This document shows, in pieces, positions 1 to 5,604 of a stretch of 8,003 nucleotides of DNA. This DNA is from Cyanobacteria bacterium UBA5018 (lineage in GTDB: Bacteria; Cyanobacteriota; Cyanobacteriia; PCC-6307; Cyanobiaceae): positions 80,029-88,031 of the forward strand of contig DGYA01000094.1 in the NCBI GenBank assembly GCA_002396505.1. The letters run 5' to 3'. A program made the position numbers and the translations under genes. The notes beneath the pieces are model-generated. The model was not told the origin of the DNA. It ran no database searches and saw nothing but the letters and a program-made list of their open reading frames with translations. Positions within the stretch are counted from its first letter, which is position 1; every line of letters begins with the position of its first letter.

Positions 1-917
1 ATCTCAGCAAGGGTGGGAATCTCAAATGATTGGTTAAACACCTGAGTGCGGAAGCCTTGGGGCATCACAGCACGCAGGGTCTTGATTTCGGCGAGTGTGA
101 AATCGGAAGCGAAGAAGCCCTCTTCCGGAACTCCATCAACGATTTTTATAGTTTTACGTGCTGCAAACTCCGGGCGAGATGCCACATCAGTGGTATTGAT
201 CAAATTTGGCTCATGCCGGGCAATCAGCTGGCCATCCTTGGTGGCCACCAGATCTGGCTCAATAAAATCTGCTCCCCTCAGGATGGCTAACCGGTAGGCC
301 TCCAGGGTGTGCTCAGGCAGCTCGCCACTGGCACCGCGATGGCCGATGATTAAGGGTGCCTGGCCATCGAGCGTGTCAAAACTACGGGCAAGGCTGAAAT
401 TAGGGGTTGCATAGGGAGCATCCAGCAGGCGGCCCTGGGAATCGAAATGCAGTATGTAAGGACCAAATTCTTCGCCAATCCAGAGATCGCCATTGGGGGC
501 GACCACCACCGACTCCACATCAAAGTCTGCACCGGTAAGCCAACGCTCGGGCGTGCCCTTACGAACAATATCGAAAGGAACCTTGTTATTGGGATCAGAG
601 AGCTGAATAAAACGATCTAGCTTTACTGAGCCGTTGCCACTTTCTAGACCTGCGAAGTAAGGGTCAACCTCATGGAGTCGCAGCAGGTAGTCGGCGCTAT
701 TGCCGATAGCGCCAAAACCATTGTCAGAGAGGAATAGAAAAGTATTCCCGTTGCCAGTTCTGCTGAACTGCACACCGCTAAATCCCTGTACCGGCTGTCC
801 CTTGAAGGGAGTAGGACGACCATTGGTGGGATTGGCTACTGCAGATCCAGAATCAGGCCCAGCGGCCAGGGTGTCAGCAGGAAGCGAGGCGAAGCCGATC
901 AGTTTTGAAGAAGCCAT
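1..917 (-). CDS. Phytase-like esterase / glycerophosphodiester phosphodiesterase fusion (3' end outside window)
   Basis: The frame is open from the ATG at 917-915 to the left edge (305 residues seen, no stop). Residues ~45-175 match the 'esterase-like activity of phytase' family: GFSGVQF (46-52), FLSDNGFG (62-69), and an SVVVAPNGDLWIGEEFGPY stretch at 136-154. From ~190 the sequence switches to a glycerophosphodiester phosphodiesterase (GDPD) with its catalytic landmarks: H193-R194-G195, PEHT (201-204), the metal-binding E220 and D222 (EPDL), and H235. GDPDs hydrolyse glycerophosphodiesters to glycerol-3-phosphate and an alcohol, so phosphorus scavenging outside the cell is the likely role (family knowledge plus inference). 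The start MASSKLIG has no classical signal peptide; export by a C-terminal signal beyond the window is possible. The phytase-like domain appears to be interrupted by the GDPD domain. No clear Shine-Dalgarno precedes the ATG. The domain calls are strong; the overall length is unknown. Confidence 0.88.
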   Translation of the reverse strand, partial: MASSKLIGFASLPADTLAAGPDSGSAVANPTNGRPTPFKGQPVQGFSGVQFSRTGNGNTFLFLSDNGFGAIGNSADYLLRLHEVDPYFAGLESGNGSVKLDRFIQLSDPNNKVPFDIVRKGTPERWLTGADFDVESVVVAPNGDLWIGEEFGPYILHFDSQGRLLDAPYATPNFSLARSFDTLDGQAPLIIGHRGASGELPEHTLEAYRLAILRGADFIEPDLVATKDGQLIARHEPNLINTTDVASRPEFAARKTIKIVDGVPEEGFFASDFTLAEIKTLRAVMPQGFRTQVFNQSFEIPTLAE

Positions 918-1107
918 GATAGTCGTGTGAGTGAAGAGTGGGATTCAGTGATGTCTCACCTGGGAGATTAAAGCTGGAGATGTCAGTCTCCTCGGCAAGG
1001 AGAAAGTCAGCATCCGAGCTATGTCAACCGAACAGAAAATCTTCCTAGTTGTTCACAGTGGCAAAACTGAGGTCTCGAAAGTGGTCAATGGCAATGCCGG
1101 ACACTCT
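918..1107. other. Gene-poor stretch upstream of the phytase-like/GDPD gene
   Basis: I see no convincing gene here. It should hold the promoter of the leftward gene starting at 917, but no good -35/-10 pair stands out. Two overlapping small inverted repeats lie around 972-1001 (GGAGA..TCTCC and CTCCT..AGGAG, five-base arms, mutually exclusive). They could be a leader hairpin or chance. Confidence in any function is low. Confidence 0.3.
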
Positions 1108-1416
1108 TCAACGGGTGTCGGCGGCCAACTGGCTGAAGTTGAGGGCAGAGCAGACCAAGCCAAACCTGCCCATCTTGGCTTCAACAACTCTGAAGTTGAT
1201 CAGGAACTGCCCAGCGGCAAACCTATTAGCAGGTTCGCCAAGCAGCCGGCATTTTTCTAAGCCGGCCAAGTCATAACGCCAGTTGATACCGCCATCATGG
1301 CGCATGCAGAATGTATCGCCACTAGCGCCACCGCAGGCCCAAGCGACATGGATCAACGGGTTGAAGCCGAGAGCCAATGCTTCATCCAAAAACGAATACC
1401 CACACTTAATCAGCAA
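1108..1416 (-). CDS. Hypothetical protein or gene remnant, unrecognised
   Basis: An open minus-strand frame of about 102 codons. There is no ATG at its 5' end: a TTG at 1416-1414 is the only plausible start and a stop lies just upstream (1434-1432). The protein would have four cysteines (near CGYSF, WACGG, TFCMRH and LVCSA) and a central stretch with GGINWRYDL. I do not recognise a family. The composition looks more like protein than the plus-strand alternative at 1021-1260, but the lack of a good start and of a ribosome binding site suggests either a remnant or a spurious frame. It lies divergent from nothing and upstream of the phytase-like/GDPD gene on the same strand. Confidence 0.25.
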   Translation of the reverse strand: MLIKCGYSFLDEALALGFNPLIHVAWACGGASGDTFCMRHDGGINWRYDLAGLEKCRLLGEPANRFAAGQFLINFRVVEAKMGRFGLVCSALNFSQLAADTR

Positions 1417-1426
1417 TACCGAGCCG

Positions 1427-1436
1427 CTTAATTAAG
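1427..1436. repeat. AT-rich perfect palindrome CTTAATTAAG
   Basis: A ten-base perfect palindrome in otherwise mixed-composition DNA, just upstream of the unrecognised minus-strand ORF ending at 1108. It contains that frame's upstream in-frame stop. It could be a protein-binding site or chance; nothing else supports a role. Confidence 0.2.
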
Positions 1437-1559
1437 AGTGCTTTAACAACTGCCGCCCTTGTGTTTACGAAGACATTTCAATGTTCTTTAGACCCATGGG
1501 CCGATGTCGCGCGGAACACAAAGGCCAGATCTGGGTTGCCCAAAAGCGATGCATTGTGC

Positions 1560-1886
1560 CTATTGACGCCAGCCGCCCCCGCTTGGCTGGTGGCTGGCCA
1601 TATCCAGGGTTTCGCCCACGAACTCGATCTGTTTGTTCTGCTTGGGGCAGCGGCCTGCGGCCAGTTCCCGCCTCAGCAGGCCGCTGATTTCCATCCAGCG
1701 CAGATCGGGGAATTTGCGGCTATCAGCACGATCCACAAACAAGGCTCGCTCAGCGGCTGCTTCCCGGCCGATCACCAGCATCACCGGAAAGGGCTGCTGG
1801 GTCCAGGTGTGAATCCAGCGGGGCTTTTTGATGCGGAGCTTTTTGATGCTGAAGATCTCGCGGCCATCGTTGCGGCGACGCCCTCA
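1560..1886 (-). pseudogene. DUF4365-like protein, C-terminal remnant
   Basis: The minus strand is open from just after a stop at 1886-1884 to a stop at 1562-1560 (~107 codons) but has no proper start; the first candidate is an internal GTG at 1784. The translation has the order I associate with the second half of DUF4365 domains: REIFSIKK, then a W-x-Q-Q-P-F-P-VMLVIGR strand motif, then LRWMEISGLLRRE and KQIEFVGETLDM near the end. DUF4365 proteins are uncharacterised and often found in accessory or defence neighbourhoods. The conserved N-terminal half is missing upstream, and that region (1887-2035) is closed in this frame, so this is most likely a decayed gene. A 15-base tandem duplication lies inside it. 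The longer plus-strand frame over the same bases (1461-1976) looks like its antisense shadow. Confidence 0.5.
1818..1847. repeat. 15-base tandem duplication inside the DUF4365-like remnant
   Basis: Two adjacent 15-base units (1818-1832 and 1833-1847) differ at one base. On the minus strand they encode the repeated pentapeptides IKKLR and IKKPR and keep the frame. A simple slippage duplication is the likeliest origin. Confidence 0.7.
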
Positions 1887-2010
1887 ACACGGCCTACGCC
1901 CACCTGGCTGCGGCAGATGGCTGAACGGGGCAGGCTCTACCTCTGGCCCCGCAACCGCAGCTTTGGTGGCGCATAGATCAGGGGGGACGGCAGGCGCTGC
2001 AGGCGAAGGC

Positions 2011-2039
2011 GAATTACAATGAAGCGTCGCCGGTAATTC
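2011..2039 (+). promoter_or_regulatory. Inverted repeat upstream of the toxin-antitoxin operon, candidate autoregulatory operator
   Basis: GAATTA (2011-2016) and TAATTC (2034-2039) form a perfect six-base inverted repeat with a 17-base spacer, ending five bases before the antitoxin ATG at 2045. A TACAAT hexamer resembling a -10 box (2015-2020) overlaps the left arm; no good -35 is visible upstream. AbrB-type antitoxins bind as dimers to palindromes at their own promoter, so the placement fits autoregulation. The AT-rich arms stand out in a GC-rich setting. Function is inferred. Confidence 0.4.
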
Positions 2040-2044
2040 ATGCC

Positions 2045-2278
2045 ATGCGCAGCACCATCACCGCGCGCGGTCAAACTGTGGTGCCAGCCCCTATCCGTGA
2101 GCGCTTCGGCCTTGGGCCCTCCACCCGCCTGGAGTGGATCGTCGACGGCGATGGCGCCATCCGCGTGGTGCCTGTGGACCTCGACCCCATCCGCGCCTTT
2201 CGTGGTTCCGGCGCCGGTGGCGGCACCGCCCGGCTGCTGAAGGAACGCCAGCTCGACCGGCGCAAGGAGGACGGATGA
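2045..2278 (+). CDS. vapB: AbrB/MazE-fold antitoxin of a VapBC-like pair
   Basis: A 77-residue protein whose first ~45 residues are a typical swapped-hairpin AbrB/MazE/SpoVT DNA-binding domain: STITARGQTVVPAPIRERFG, then LGPSTRLEWIVDGDGAIRVVPV. The charged, Gly-rich tail (from about 50, ending RLLKERQLDRRKEDG) is where such antitoxins wrap their toxin. ATG 2045 is preferred because the domain begins right at it; the frame is open further upstream, but the sequence there does not look like this family. The last codons overlap the toxin gene as ATGA, the classic coupling that sets the antitoxin:toxin ratio. The expected role is to neutralise the PIN toxin and repress the operon, probably through the inverted repeat just upstream. 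Full length for the family; the symbol denotes family type only. Confidence 0.85.
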   Translation: MRSTITARGQTVVPAPIRERFGLGPSTRLEWIVDGDGAIRVVPVDLDPIRAFRGSGAGGGTARLLKERQLDRRKEDG

Positions 2279-2676
2279 GCAGCCGTTGGCTGCTCGACAG
2301 CTCCGCTCTGCTCGCCCTGCGGGACGACGAGGACGGCGCCGAACGGGTGGCCCAGTTGCTTCAATCGGCCCAAGACGGTGAAAGCCGCTGCCTGGTCTGC
2401 TTCATGAGCCGCATGGAGGTGCTTTACCGCGTCTGGAAGGACGAGGGCGAACGCAACGGCCGTCTGGCGGATGCCCAGCTGCAGTCATTGCCGATCACTT
2501 GGGTGCCCTGCAGCTATGCCCTCCTGGAGCTGGCTGCCGCCATCAAGGCCAACCATCGCCTCTCGGTGGCCGATGCCTGGATCGCCTCCGCCGCCCAGCG
2601 GGAAGGGGCGGTGTTGGTGCACAAGGATCCGGAGTTTCGCGCGTTGGTTCAGATGCCGCAGGAGTGGTTGGGTTGA
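2275..2676 (+). CDS. vapC: PIN-domain ribonuclease toxin of a VapBC-like pair
   Basis: A 133-residue, full-length PIN protein. The four acidic residues that coordinate Mg2+/Mn2+ are all present: D8 in the N-terminal LLDSSALLAL, E48 in SRMEVLYR, D100 in SVADAWIAS and D118 in VHKDPEF. Such proteins cleave RNA (often tRNA or rRNA) when the labile antitoxin is lost. The ATG overlaps the antitoxin stop by four bases, and an AAGGAGG Shine-Dalgarno (2264-2270) lies inside the antitoxin gene four bases before it, so translation is coupled. The intact catalytic set suggests an active module, unlike the decayed genes around it. The target RNA cannot be read from the sequence. Confidence 0.92.
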   Translation: MSSRWLLDSSALLALRDDEDGAERVAQLLQSAQDGESRCLVCFMSRMEVLYRVWKDEGERNGRLADAQLQSLPITWVPCSYALLELAAAIKANHRLSVADAWIASAAQREGAVLVHKDPEFRALVQMPQEWLG

Positions 2677-2706
2677 GCAGGATCGATGCGGAACGCGGAA
2701 GGCCGA

Positions 2707-2868
2707 TCAGCAACAAGACGCCGCGATTGGGCTTGTTCGGCAACCGAGCCCACAAGGTGGAACCAATAGGGGGAAGCCCTGCGCACTCTGTTGGCGCCTC
2801 ATCTCCATCCAGCAACGGAACGCTGCTGCCATCAACGCCCACAGGGCCAATGCAAACAGCAGCGCCAT
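2707..2868 (-). CDS. Possible small membrane protein, hypothetical
   Basis: From an ATG at 2868 the minus strand encodes 53 residues beginning MALLFALALWALMAAAF, a single hydrophobic helix, then basic residues (MEMRRQQ) and a Cys-containing tail. The frame stays open further upstream (to 3012), but that part is unconvincing. The only ribosome-binding signal is a weak GAAGAG. It lies between the PIN toxin and the AAA fragment, in a 279-base stretch with no better gene. GC-rich DNA often gives such frames by chance, so this is a weak call. Confidence 0.2.
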   Translation of the reverse strand: MALLFALALWALMAAAFRCWMEMRRQQSAQGFPLLVPPCGLGCRTSPIAASCC

Positions 2869-2955
2869 GAGTTCAGGCCGCTGCTCTTCTGACGATGCAC
2901 CCACCCGCCGCGGCGCTTCTCCGCAGTCTCCCGTCATCCCCGCCTCGCTCCCACC

Positions 2956-3207
2956 ATGGCCCGGGCTGACCTGCCGATCGACATCGTCCGCGCCGGAGCC
3001 CAAGCCAACCAAGAGCTGTTCCGCCGCTCCTTGGAGGCTCTAATCACCGAGGAGCGATCCAATCAGCATTACGTGCTCGCTGATCGCCTCGCGGCTCACC
3101 TCCATCTCAATGGTCACCCGAACGCCTCAGTGGTTGTTCCCGGCAATCCGAACGGGGCTAGCAGCTTTCTCAGGGCTGCAGCCCCAAGCGGGGTCTTGCC
3201 GCTGTGA
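2956..3207 (+). pseudogene. N-terminal fragment of an AAA-family ATPase
   Basis: The 83-residue frame opens with MARADLPIDIVRAGAQ..., followed by NQELFRRSLEALITEERS and HYVLADRLAAHL. I recognise this as the helical N-terminal segment of a family of standalone AAA ATPases in cyanobacteria and other bacteria, normally followed by Walker A and B motifs. Here the frame ends after an unrelated tail (GASSFLRAAAPSGVLPL) and no ATPase core follows, because the next gene runs the opposite way. Shifting frame near 3160-3180 gives CSPKRGLAAVIAD, resembling the linker before the ATPase core, so a frameshift as well as a truncation is likely. No Shine-Dalgarno is evident. The family assignment is from memory of the motif, not a search. 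Confidence 0.5.
3173..3193. terminator. Palindrome cluster between convergent genes
   Basis: A 12-base perfect palindrome GGGCTGCAGCCC (3173-3184) overlaps CCCC-AAGC-GGGG (3182-3193). It sits at the end of the plus-strand AAA fragment and about 35 bases beyond the stop of the convergent minus-strand DUF1828 gene (3229). It could fold into a stem in either transcript, but there is no T-tract, so termination is only a possibility. Confidence 0.25.
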
Positions 3208-3228
3208 TCGCAGATACCAACCACAGCA

Positions 3229-4050
3229 TCAAATAGTAGCTGGCTCCAACGAAAGAGCTTCTTTGCCATAGCGTTTCTCAAGCTTTCGCCTCATTTCATT
3301 GACGGCACTTAGCGATGAAATGAAGTCATCGCCAACGTTGAGGAGCCTAATCTCGTCAGGTCGACTTATCTTCGCTAGATCCTGATAAACCAAGAATGAC
3401 GTAAATATTACGCCAAGCGAACGCCAGTGTTGAATAATAATAGTTGCCAATCGGGCTTTGTCATCCGAAGGAATTCCAAAAAGAAAAAGGGGGCAATTGT
3501 TCTCAGCAAAATCAAGGCGATAATCTATGGCATAGCGATCTGCGTCATCGAATCCTTCAACAGTATAATTAGGAGTAATTCGCGCCGCAGGAGCTATGCG
3601 ATGCAGAACGGCATCAAGATCTTCATAGAACGTAGAAGCAACACGTGAGCGTGACAGAAAACTAATATCATGCACTTGGCTCAAGGCTTGTCCCAGCCTG
3701 AATAGCGCCCTTCCAGCATTATCAGCTGGGGTGTCCACATAGATTTCACCATCATCAAAACGAAGATCATGATCGCGGAGGATTTGGGACAGCAAATCAC
3801 TGCGATTGCCAGGCTTGAGGATGCTATCGATATTCATACGATAACTGAGATGCATCATGGTATTCCCGCAGTCTGTAAGGCGAATCCCGCCTGCAGGCAG
3901 AGGTTCTGCCATCATCAGCAAACAATCGCCATCAGCGAATCTAAAAGGGGTGTAGATGGCTATCCTGCCATCGCTGCGCTGGTGAAGCTCAACCTCTGAA
4001 CAAAGGCTTTTGCACATCGCAGACTGCAGCTTTGCAATATCTAAGCTCAT
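3229..4050 (-). CDS. DUF1828/DUF1829-domain protein
   Basis: A 273-residue protein, second gene of a two-gene operon. Residues ~20-75 carry the DUF1828 pattern: IYTPFRFADGDCLLMMAE, then GGIRLTDCGNTMMHL and the hydrophobic continuation. The C-terminal half (~160-265) fits DUF1829: NNCPLFLFGIPSDDKARLA, then a region with FTSFLVYQDLAKISRPDEIRLLNVGDDF. No signal peptide or membrane helix is present, so it should be cytoplasmic. The biochemical function of this family is not established; its usual occurrence in mobile DNA makes a toxin-antitoxin or defence role plausible but unproven. Its ATG overlaps the upstream stop by four bases (ATGA), implying coupled translation and joint function. Codon choice is clearly more AT-rich than the flanking GC-rich genes, a sign of recent acquisition. 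Confidence 0.8.
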   Translation of the reverse strand: MSLDIAKLQSAMCKSLCSEVELHQRSDGRIAIYTPFRFADGDCLLMMAEPLPAGGIRLTDCGNTMMHLSYRMNIDSILKPGNRSDLLSQILRDHDLRFDDGEIYVDTPADNAGRALFRLGQALSQVHDISFLSRSRVASTFYEDLDAVLHRIAPAARITPNYTVEGFDDADRYAIDYRLDFAENNCPLFLFGIPSDDKARLATIIIQHWRSLGVIFTSFLVYQDLAKISRPDEIRLLNVGDDFISSLSAVNEMRRKLEKRYGKEALSLEPATI

Positions 4051-4529
4051 AGCGTCAGCCTCAACTGCTGCAAGGAGTCAATCAGATCGTCAACATGAAA
4101 ATCTCTTGATAGGCACACTTTAGCTCCCTCAAGATCACTGTAATCATCGCACGGTGCCGCAAAGTTATCATACTCCCAGCCGTTTTGAATTGACTCGACG
4201 GTAATGCGGTGAACATGGCAAACATTCTTCATTTCTTTGAGATCCAGTTTATTTGTATGTGGATGGCTGCTTCCATTGTAACGCGCCAGGCTGATCCATT
4301 CACCGTCTGGCGATTTCCATTCAATGCCGCATGAGAAGTTGTCGGCCAAGATGAGACTTTGCCTGAGGTAGATTCGGAAGAGCTGCCCTGATTCAGCAAG
4401 CGAGGCAACATCACAAGACGATCTCCGGTGCTTAGCTTCAACCTTGTCTTTTATCCAGCTAGTTACTCTCTTCGGTTGAAGCCGTAAGCGCTCCAAAAAT
4501 GCATTGTCCACAGTTTCAATGAACGACAT
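4047..4529 (-). CDS. Uncharacterised partner of the DUF1828/1829 protein
   Basis: A 160-residue soluble protein, first gene of the operon. The N-terminal third is basic and helical (LERLRLQPKRVTSWIKDKVEAKHRR). The core has motifs that look conserved: DNFSCGIEW, then LARYNGSSHPHTN, then VCHVHRITVES, followed by an acidic C-terminus (DYSDLEGAKVCL). The clustered His/Cys (H-x-H-T-N and CHVHR) could bind a metal or form an active site, but I cannot assign a function. I do not recognise the family with confidence; similar proteins next to DUF1828/1829 genes are my only association. The ATG at 4529 has no Shine-Dalgarno; an AT-rich CATAAT (4542-4537 on this strand) lies eight bases ahead, so the mRNA may be leaderless or the start may be misjudged. 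Confidence 0.72.
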   Translation of the reverse strand: MSFIETVDNAFLERLRLQPKRVTSWIKDKVEAKHRRSSCDVASLAESGQLFRIYLRQSLILADNFSCGIEWKSPDGEWISLARYNGSSHPHTNKLDLKEMKNVCHVHRITVESIQNGWEYDNFAAPCDDYSDLEGAKVCLSRDFHVDDLIDSLQQLRLTL

Positions 4530-4569
4530 GATGCATATTATGTTTACTTTTGATCTAATCTAGCCCAGA

Positions 4570-4590
4570 AGGCTCTAGGATGCGGAGCCT
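4570..4590. repeat. Inverted repeat upstream of the DUF1828 operon
   Basis: AGGCTC (4570-4575) and GAGCCT (4585-4590) form perfect six-base arms around a nine-base loop, about 40 bases upstream of the operon start at 4529 and next to a GTTGCAAC palindrome (4591-4598). Its position fits an operator or an element ahead of the promoter. There is no further support. Confidence 0.25.
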
Positions 4591-4694
4591 GTTGCAACAT
4601 GTTTCGGTTTCCCGAGAGATCTCGGCCTGGGCCTCGTCGGAAGGCTTCGCCCCCTATCCCAGCATATTCGACGAATTGACATCTTGCTGTGGGG

Positions 4695-5132
4695 ATGGAA
4701 AGGCCCGACCATGGAGCGGTGGGCTGGGGTCGCTCCCCTTCGTCTAGCCCCAGCTCCTGGCCCCCACCCGCCAGCGCCGCCGGGCCACCGCTCGGCAGCG
4801 AGGAGCCGCCGCCGCAAGAATTACCTGCAGCAACTCCTTCCTGGCCGGGCCATGGCCGGGTCGGTCTCACCCAGGCCATCGGTGGCCTTGCCCTTGGCCT
4901 GATTGCCTTGTTTTCCTCCTATGACCACCTCACCTTCGCCGGGCGCGACATCCCCATCCCCCAGCAGTGGGGCATCCCCCTCATCGCTGCCTCGGTGGCG
5001 ATCGTTTTTGTCGTAGCCGAAGGCTTCTCCGCAGCAGTTGCTCAACTGGCGACGGGATCCCGGCTACAAGCTGAGCATGAGCCACAATCGGTTCGCGATC
5101 GAGCGGAGCAAAGAGAGAACGAAGCATATTGA
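4695..5132 (+). CDS. Small two-helix membrane protein with coiled-coil tail, probably truncated (copy A)
   Basis: From ATG 4695 (an in-frame GTG at 4689 is an alternative) the frame encodes 145 residues. Residues 1-50 are Pro/Ser-rich; 57-74 form a hydrophobic helix (IGGLALGLIALFSS); then the conserved-looking loop FAGRDIPIPQQWGIP (81-95) leads to a second helix (~96-110). The tail turns charged (DRAEQRENEAY). I associate this with a cyanobacterial family of small membrane proteins whose tail normally continues as a long ERxRA coiled coil; no function is known to me. The TGA at 5130-5132 cuts the tail early, and coiled-coil-like sequence continues beyond it in the same frame, so the protein is probably shortened. 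A second copy lies at the right end of the window. Confidence 0.55.
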   Translation: MERPDHGAVGWGRSPSSSPSSWPPPASAAGPPLGSEEPPPQELPAATPSWPGHGRVGLTQAIGGLALGLIALFSSYDHLTFAGRDIPIPQQWGIPLIAASVAIVFVVAEGFSAAVAQLATGSRLQAEHEPQSVRDRAEQRENEAY

Positions 5133-5217
5133 GAGCGAAATCTTGCGGGTGAGGAACGACAGCCAGCGGATCAAGAAAGAAACCGAGCAGCTATAGACGC
5201 AGTCGGCCGGAGGCCAT
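5097..5217 (+). repeat. 121-base near-identical direct repeat, left copy
   Basis: This block matches 7883-8003 with no gaps and only two differences (C/T at 5120 and A/G at 5193), whereas the membrane-protein sequence just upstream is much more divergent between the two copies. It contains the shared in-frame TGA of the membrane-protein gene. The match may extend beyond the right window edge, so the true length is unknown. Confidence 0.95.
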
Positions 5218-5512
5218 AGCAAGAAAATGCAATGCTGAGACAGCTGAACGCCAAAAGCAGAGCCTTGCTGAGCTGCGTCGATCAGCCCTGCTTGACGCCC
5301 TATTTCATCTCGAACCCAGCGCCGCCAACCGCCAGCGATGGCAAGCCTTCCTCGCCTTGAGAGCCCCCCAGCTGGATCGGCAAGGCAATGGCTCAGGGCG
5401 CGCCCCGCAGCCCGAACCCCTGATGCCGCTCGATCGCGCGAGGCGCCTGCGGCGCCATGGGGAACAGCCCGGAGCGTGCAGCAATGGGCACGGCTCCCTA
5501 CGGATCCGCTAG
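5133..5512 (+). pseudogene. Degenerate C-terminal region of the copy A membrane-protein gene
   Basis: After the TGA at 5130-5132 the same frame reads ERNLAGEERQ and DQERNRAAIDAV, a natural coiled-coil continuation, until a TAG at 5216-5218. The reading then appears to shift to the frame at 5231 onward, which gives AETAERQKQSLAELRRSALL, then LEPSAANRQRWQAFLALR, ending at TAG 5510-5512. This last part looks like the usual C-terminus of the family (short helix, NRQRW repeat-like motif). Two stops and one frameshift separate it from the membrane part, so it is best seen as decayed. It lies convergent with the TIR-FGE gene. Confidence 0.5.
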
Positions 5513-5580
5513 GGATGTTTATCAGCTTCCTGTTAGCCGCAAGCCAACAGCCAAGGGTTGAAAACAGCCGAGTGTTGAGG

Positions 5581-5604
5581 GATTAAGGGTTTAAGGGTTA
5601 AGGG
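5581..5604. repeat. Telomere-like TTAAGGG tandem repeat at the end of the TIR-FGE gene
   Basis: Three near-perfect units read ATTAAGGG (5582-5589), TTTAAGGG (5590-5597) and TTAAGGG (5598-5604) on the plus strand. On the minus strand the repeat supplies the last residues (LNP) and the TAA stop of the TIR-FGE protein. Short seven-base tandem repeats are known in cyanobacterial intergenic DNA; its origin here is unknown. Confidence 0.75.

Noticed and set aside
1461..1976. A 171-codon plus-strand frame
   Set aside because: It mostly mirrors the DUF4365-like minus-strand remnant, which has recognisable motifs. It shows no family features of its own, although the end (RGRLYLWPRNRSFGG) looks protein-like and could be a separate small remnant.
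4612..4625. CCGAG-AGAT-CTCGG hairpin near the DUF1828 operon
   Set aside because: Five-base arms in GC-rich DNA are common by chance, and there is no T-tract or link to a gene end.
4676..4704. TTGACA (4676-4681) as the -35 box of a promoter for the copy A membrane-protein gene
   Set aside because: At 17-base spacing the -10 position reads AAAGGC and lies inside the coding sequence starting at 4695.
5133..5590. Search for a DGR template repeat or reverse transcriptase next to the TIR-FGE gene
   Set aside because: The bases downstream of the target hold only the decayed membrane-protein tail; no A-rich near copy of the variable region and no reverse-transcriptase motif were found anywhere in the window.
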